Shown here piece by piece: positions 6,150 to 6,506 of a stretch of 6,506 nucleotides of DNA; position 1 is the stretch's first letter, and each line of letters starts with the position of its first letter. This DNA is from Anaerolineaceae bacterium (lineage in GTDB: Bacteria; Chloroflexota; Anaerolineae; Anaerolineales; Anaerolineaceae). The notes beneath the pieces are model-generated. The model saw only the letters and a list, made by a program, of their open reading frames with translations. It made no database searches and was not told where the DNA came from. The stretch covers positions 1 through 6,506 of the forward strand of contig JAIOTF010000108.1 in the NCBI GenBank assembly GCA_021107195.1. Reading direction: 5' to 3'. The translations under genes and the position numbers were made by a program.

Positions 6150-6335
6150 ATGGGTCCGCTTCCAAAACGTAAAATTTCCAAAGGTCGTCGGGATCGCCGA
6201 CGGGCAAATGATGCTTTGAAACCTTCACACTTGGTGCAGTGCAGTAACTGCGGTGAGATGCGTTTGCCCCATACCGTTTGCCCGAATTGTGGGCATTACA
6301 AAGGCCGCGAAGTTATCTCGATAGAAGGAAAATAG
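6150..6335 (+). CDS. rpmF: 50S ribosomal protein L32 (bL32)
   Basis: Small basic protein of the large ribosomal subunit. The 61 residues begin with PLPKRKISKGRRDRRRAND (3-21), the typical arginine/lysine-rich N-terminal region, and contain a zinc ribbon CSNCGE...CPNCGHY with cysteines 31, 34, 44 and 47. This is therefore the zinc-containing (C+) form. The length is normal for the family. AGGAG at 6139-6143 lies 6 nt before the ATG, and a near-consensus promoter stands about 80 bp upstream. It is transcribed alone: the DUF177 (YceD) gene that often precedes rpmF is not upstream, and no fatty-acid synthesis genes follow; the neighbouring genes on both sides are on the opposite strand. Confidence 0.98.
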   Translation: MGPLPKRKISKGRRDRRRANDALKPSHLVQCSNCGEMRLPHTVCPNCGHYKGREVISIEGK

Positions 6336-6361
6336 CGTAATCCTCTTTGTTAAGAGAGCTG

Positions 6362-6398
6362 CCCCTGTATTCCGGATGAATTTCCGACAGGGGTTTTT
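6362..6398 (+). terminator. Intrinsic terminator of rpmF
   Basis: CCCCTGT (6362-6368) pairs with ACAGGGG (6387-6393), followed directly by TTTTT (6394-6398). Inside, CGGA/TCCG (6373-6376 and 6383-6386) extends the stem after a bulge. It lies 26 nt after the rpmF stop on the same strand. Confidence 0.88.
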
Positions 6399-6415
6399 GC
6401 TTTAATGCGGCAACG

Positions 6416-6451
6416 AAAAAATAAACAGGGCAGATTCATATCTGCCCTGTT
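6416..6451 (-). terminator. Intrinsic terminator of the minus-strand gene at the right edge
   Basis: AACAGGGCAGAT (6424-6435) and its exact complement (6440-6451) form a perfect 12-bp stem with loop TCAT. On the minus strand it is followed by TATTTTTT (6416-6423), a good U-run. On the plus strand CGGG precedes a T-run (6455-6460), so it may also act as a weaker back-up terminator for rpmF. Confidence 0.85.
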
Positions 6452-6466
6452 CGGGTTTTTATTAAA

Positions 6467-6506
6467 CTATTCTTGTTTCATTTTCAGATAGGCTTCCATA
6501 TAGCCG
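6467..6506 (-). CDS. C-terminal end of an unidentified minus-strand gene (cut by the window edge)
   Basis: The last visible codons on the minus strand read GYMEAYLKMKQE and then TAG (6467-6469), 15 nt before the terminator hairpin that follows on that strand. A second minus-strand frame ending in TAA nearby is also open, so the exact frame is not certain. A helical, charged C-terminus is all that can be said; too little remains to identify the product. Confidence 0.45.
   Translation of the reverse strand, partial: GYMEAYLKMKQE

Overview
The window looks like an ordinary chromosomal stretch from a bacterium of moderate GC content. The best guess is a member of the Chloroflexota, possibly Anaerolineae-like. 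That guess rests on my recollection of the protein styles (the stand-alone SpoIIE-type phosphatase, the SecD/SecF variants, the SDR-type threonine dehydrogenase) and not on any search. No mobile element, CRISPR array, tRNA or rRNA was seen. Nearly everything is on the minus strand; the one clear plus-strand gene is rpmF.

Layout from left to right. At 1-1084 (minus) lies the 5' half of htpG, the bacterial Hsp90. Its frame is interrupted by a TAA at 83-85, directly after the conserved catalytic-loop arginine, and HtpG-like sequence continues in the same frame to the window edge. Upstream of htpG, 1085-1308 holds a near-consensus sigma-70 promoter (TTGAAA, 17 bp, TATAAT), a perfect 10+10 bp inverted repeat around its -35 box, and a leader of about 130 nt. 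At 1309-2331 (minus) is an SDR-type L-threonine 3-dehydrogenase. A perfect 14-bp terminator hairpin at 2442-2472 separates it from secF (2489-3409) and secD (3421-4776), both minus and in the order secD-secF. Upstream of these is a two-gene unit: a stand-alone SpoIIE/PP2C-type phosphatase (5255-5977) followed by a small P-loop kinase-like protein (4874-5245), with the stop of the first overlapping the ribosome binding site of the second. The divergent gene rpmF (6150-6335, plus) encodes ribosomal protein L32 and has a near-consensus promoter. It ends at its own terminator, facing a second terminator and the last codons of a minus-strand gene that is cut by the window edge.

Together the genes serve housekeeping roles: protein folding, protein export, translation and threonine catabolism. 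There is also a small phosphatase/P-loop pair of unknown role. The items most worth a second look are the in-frame stop in htpG, the operator-like repeat on its promoter, and the phosphatase/P-loop pair beside secDF. I did not find convincing evidence of a wholly new system.
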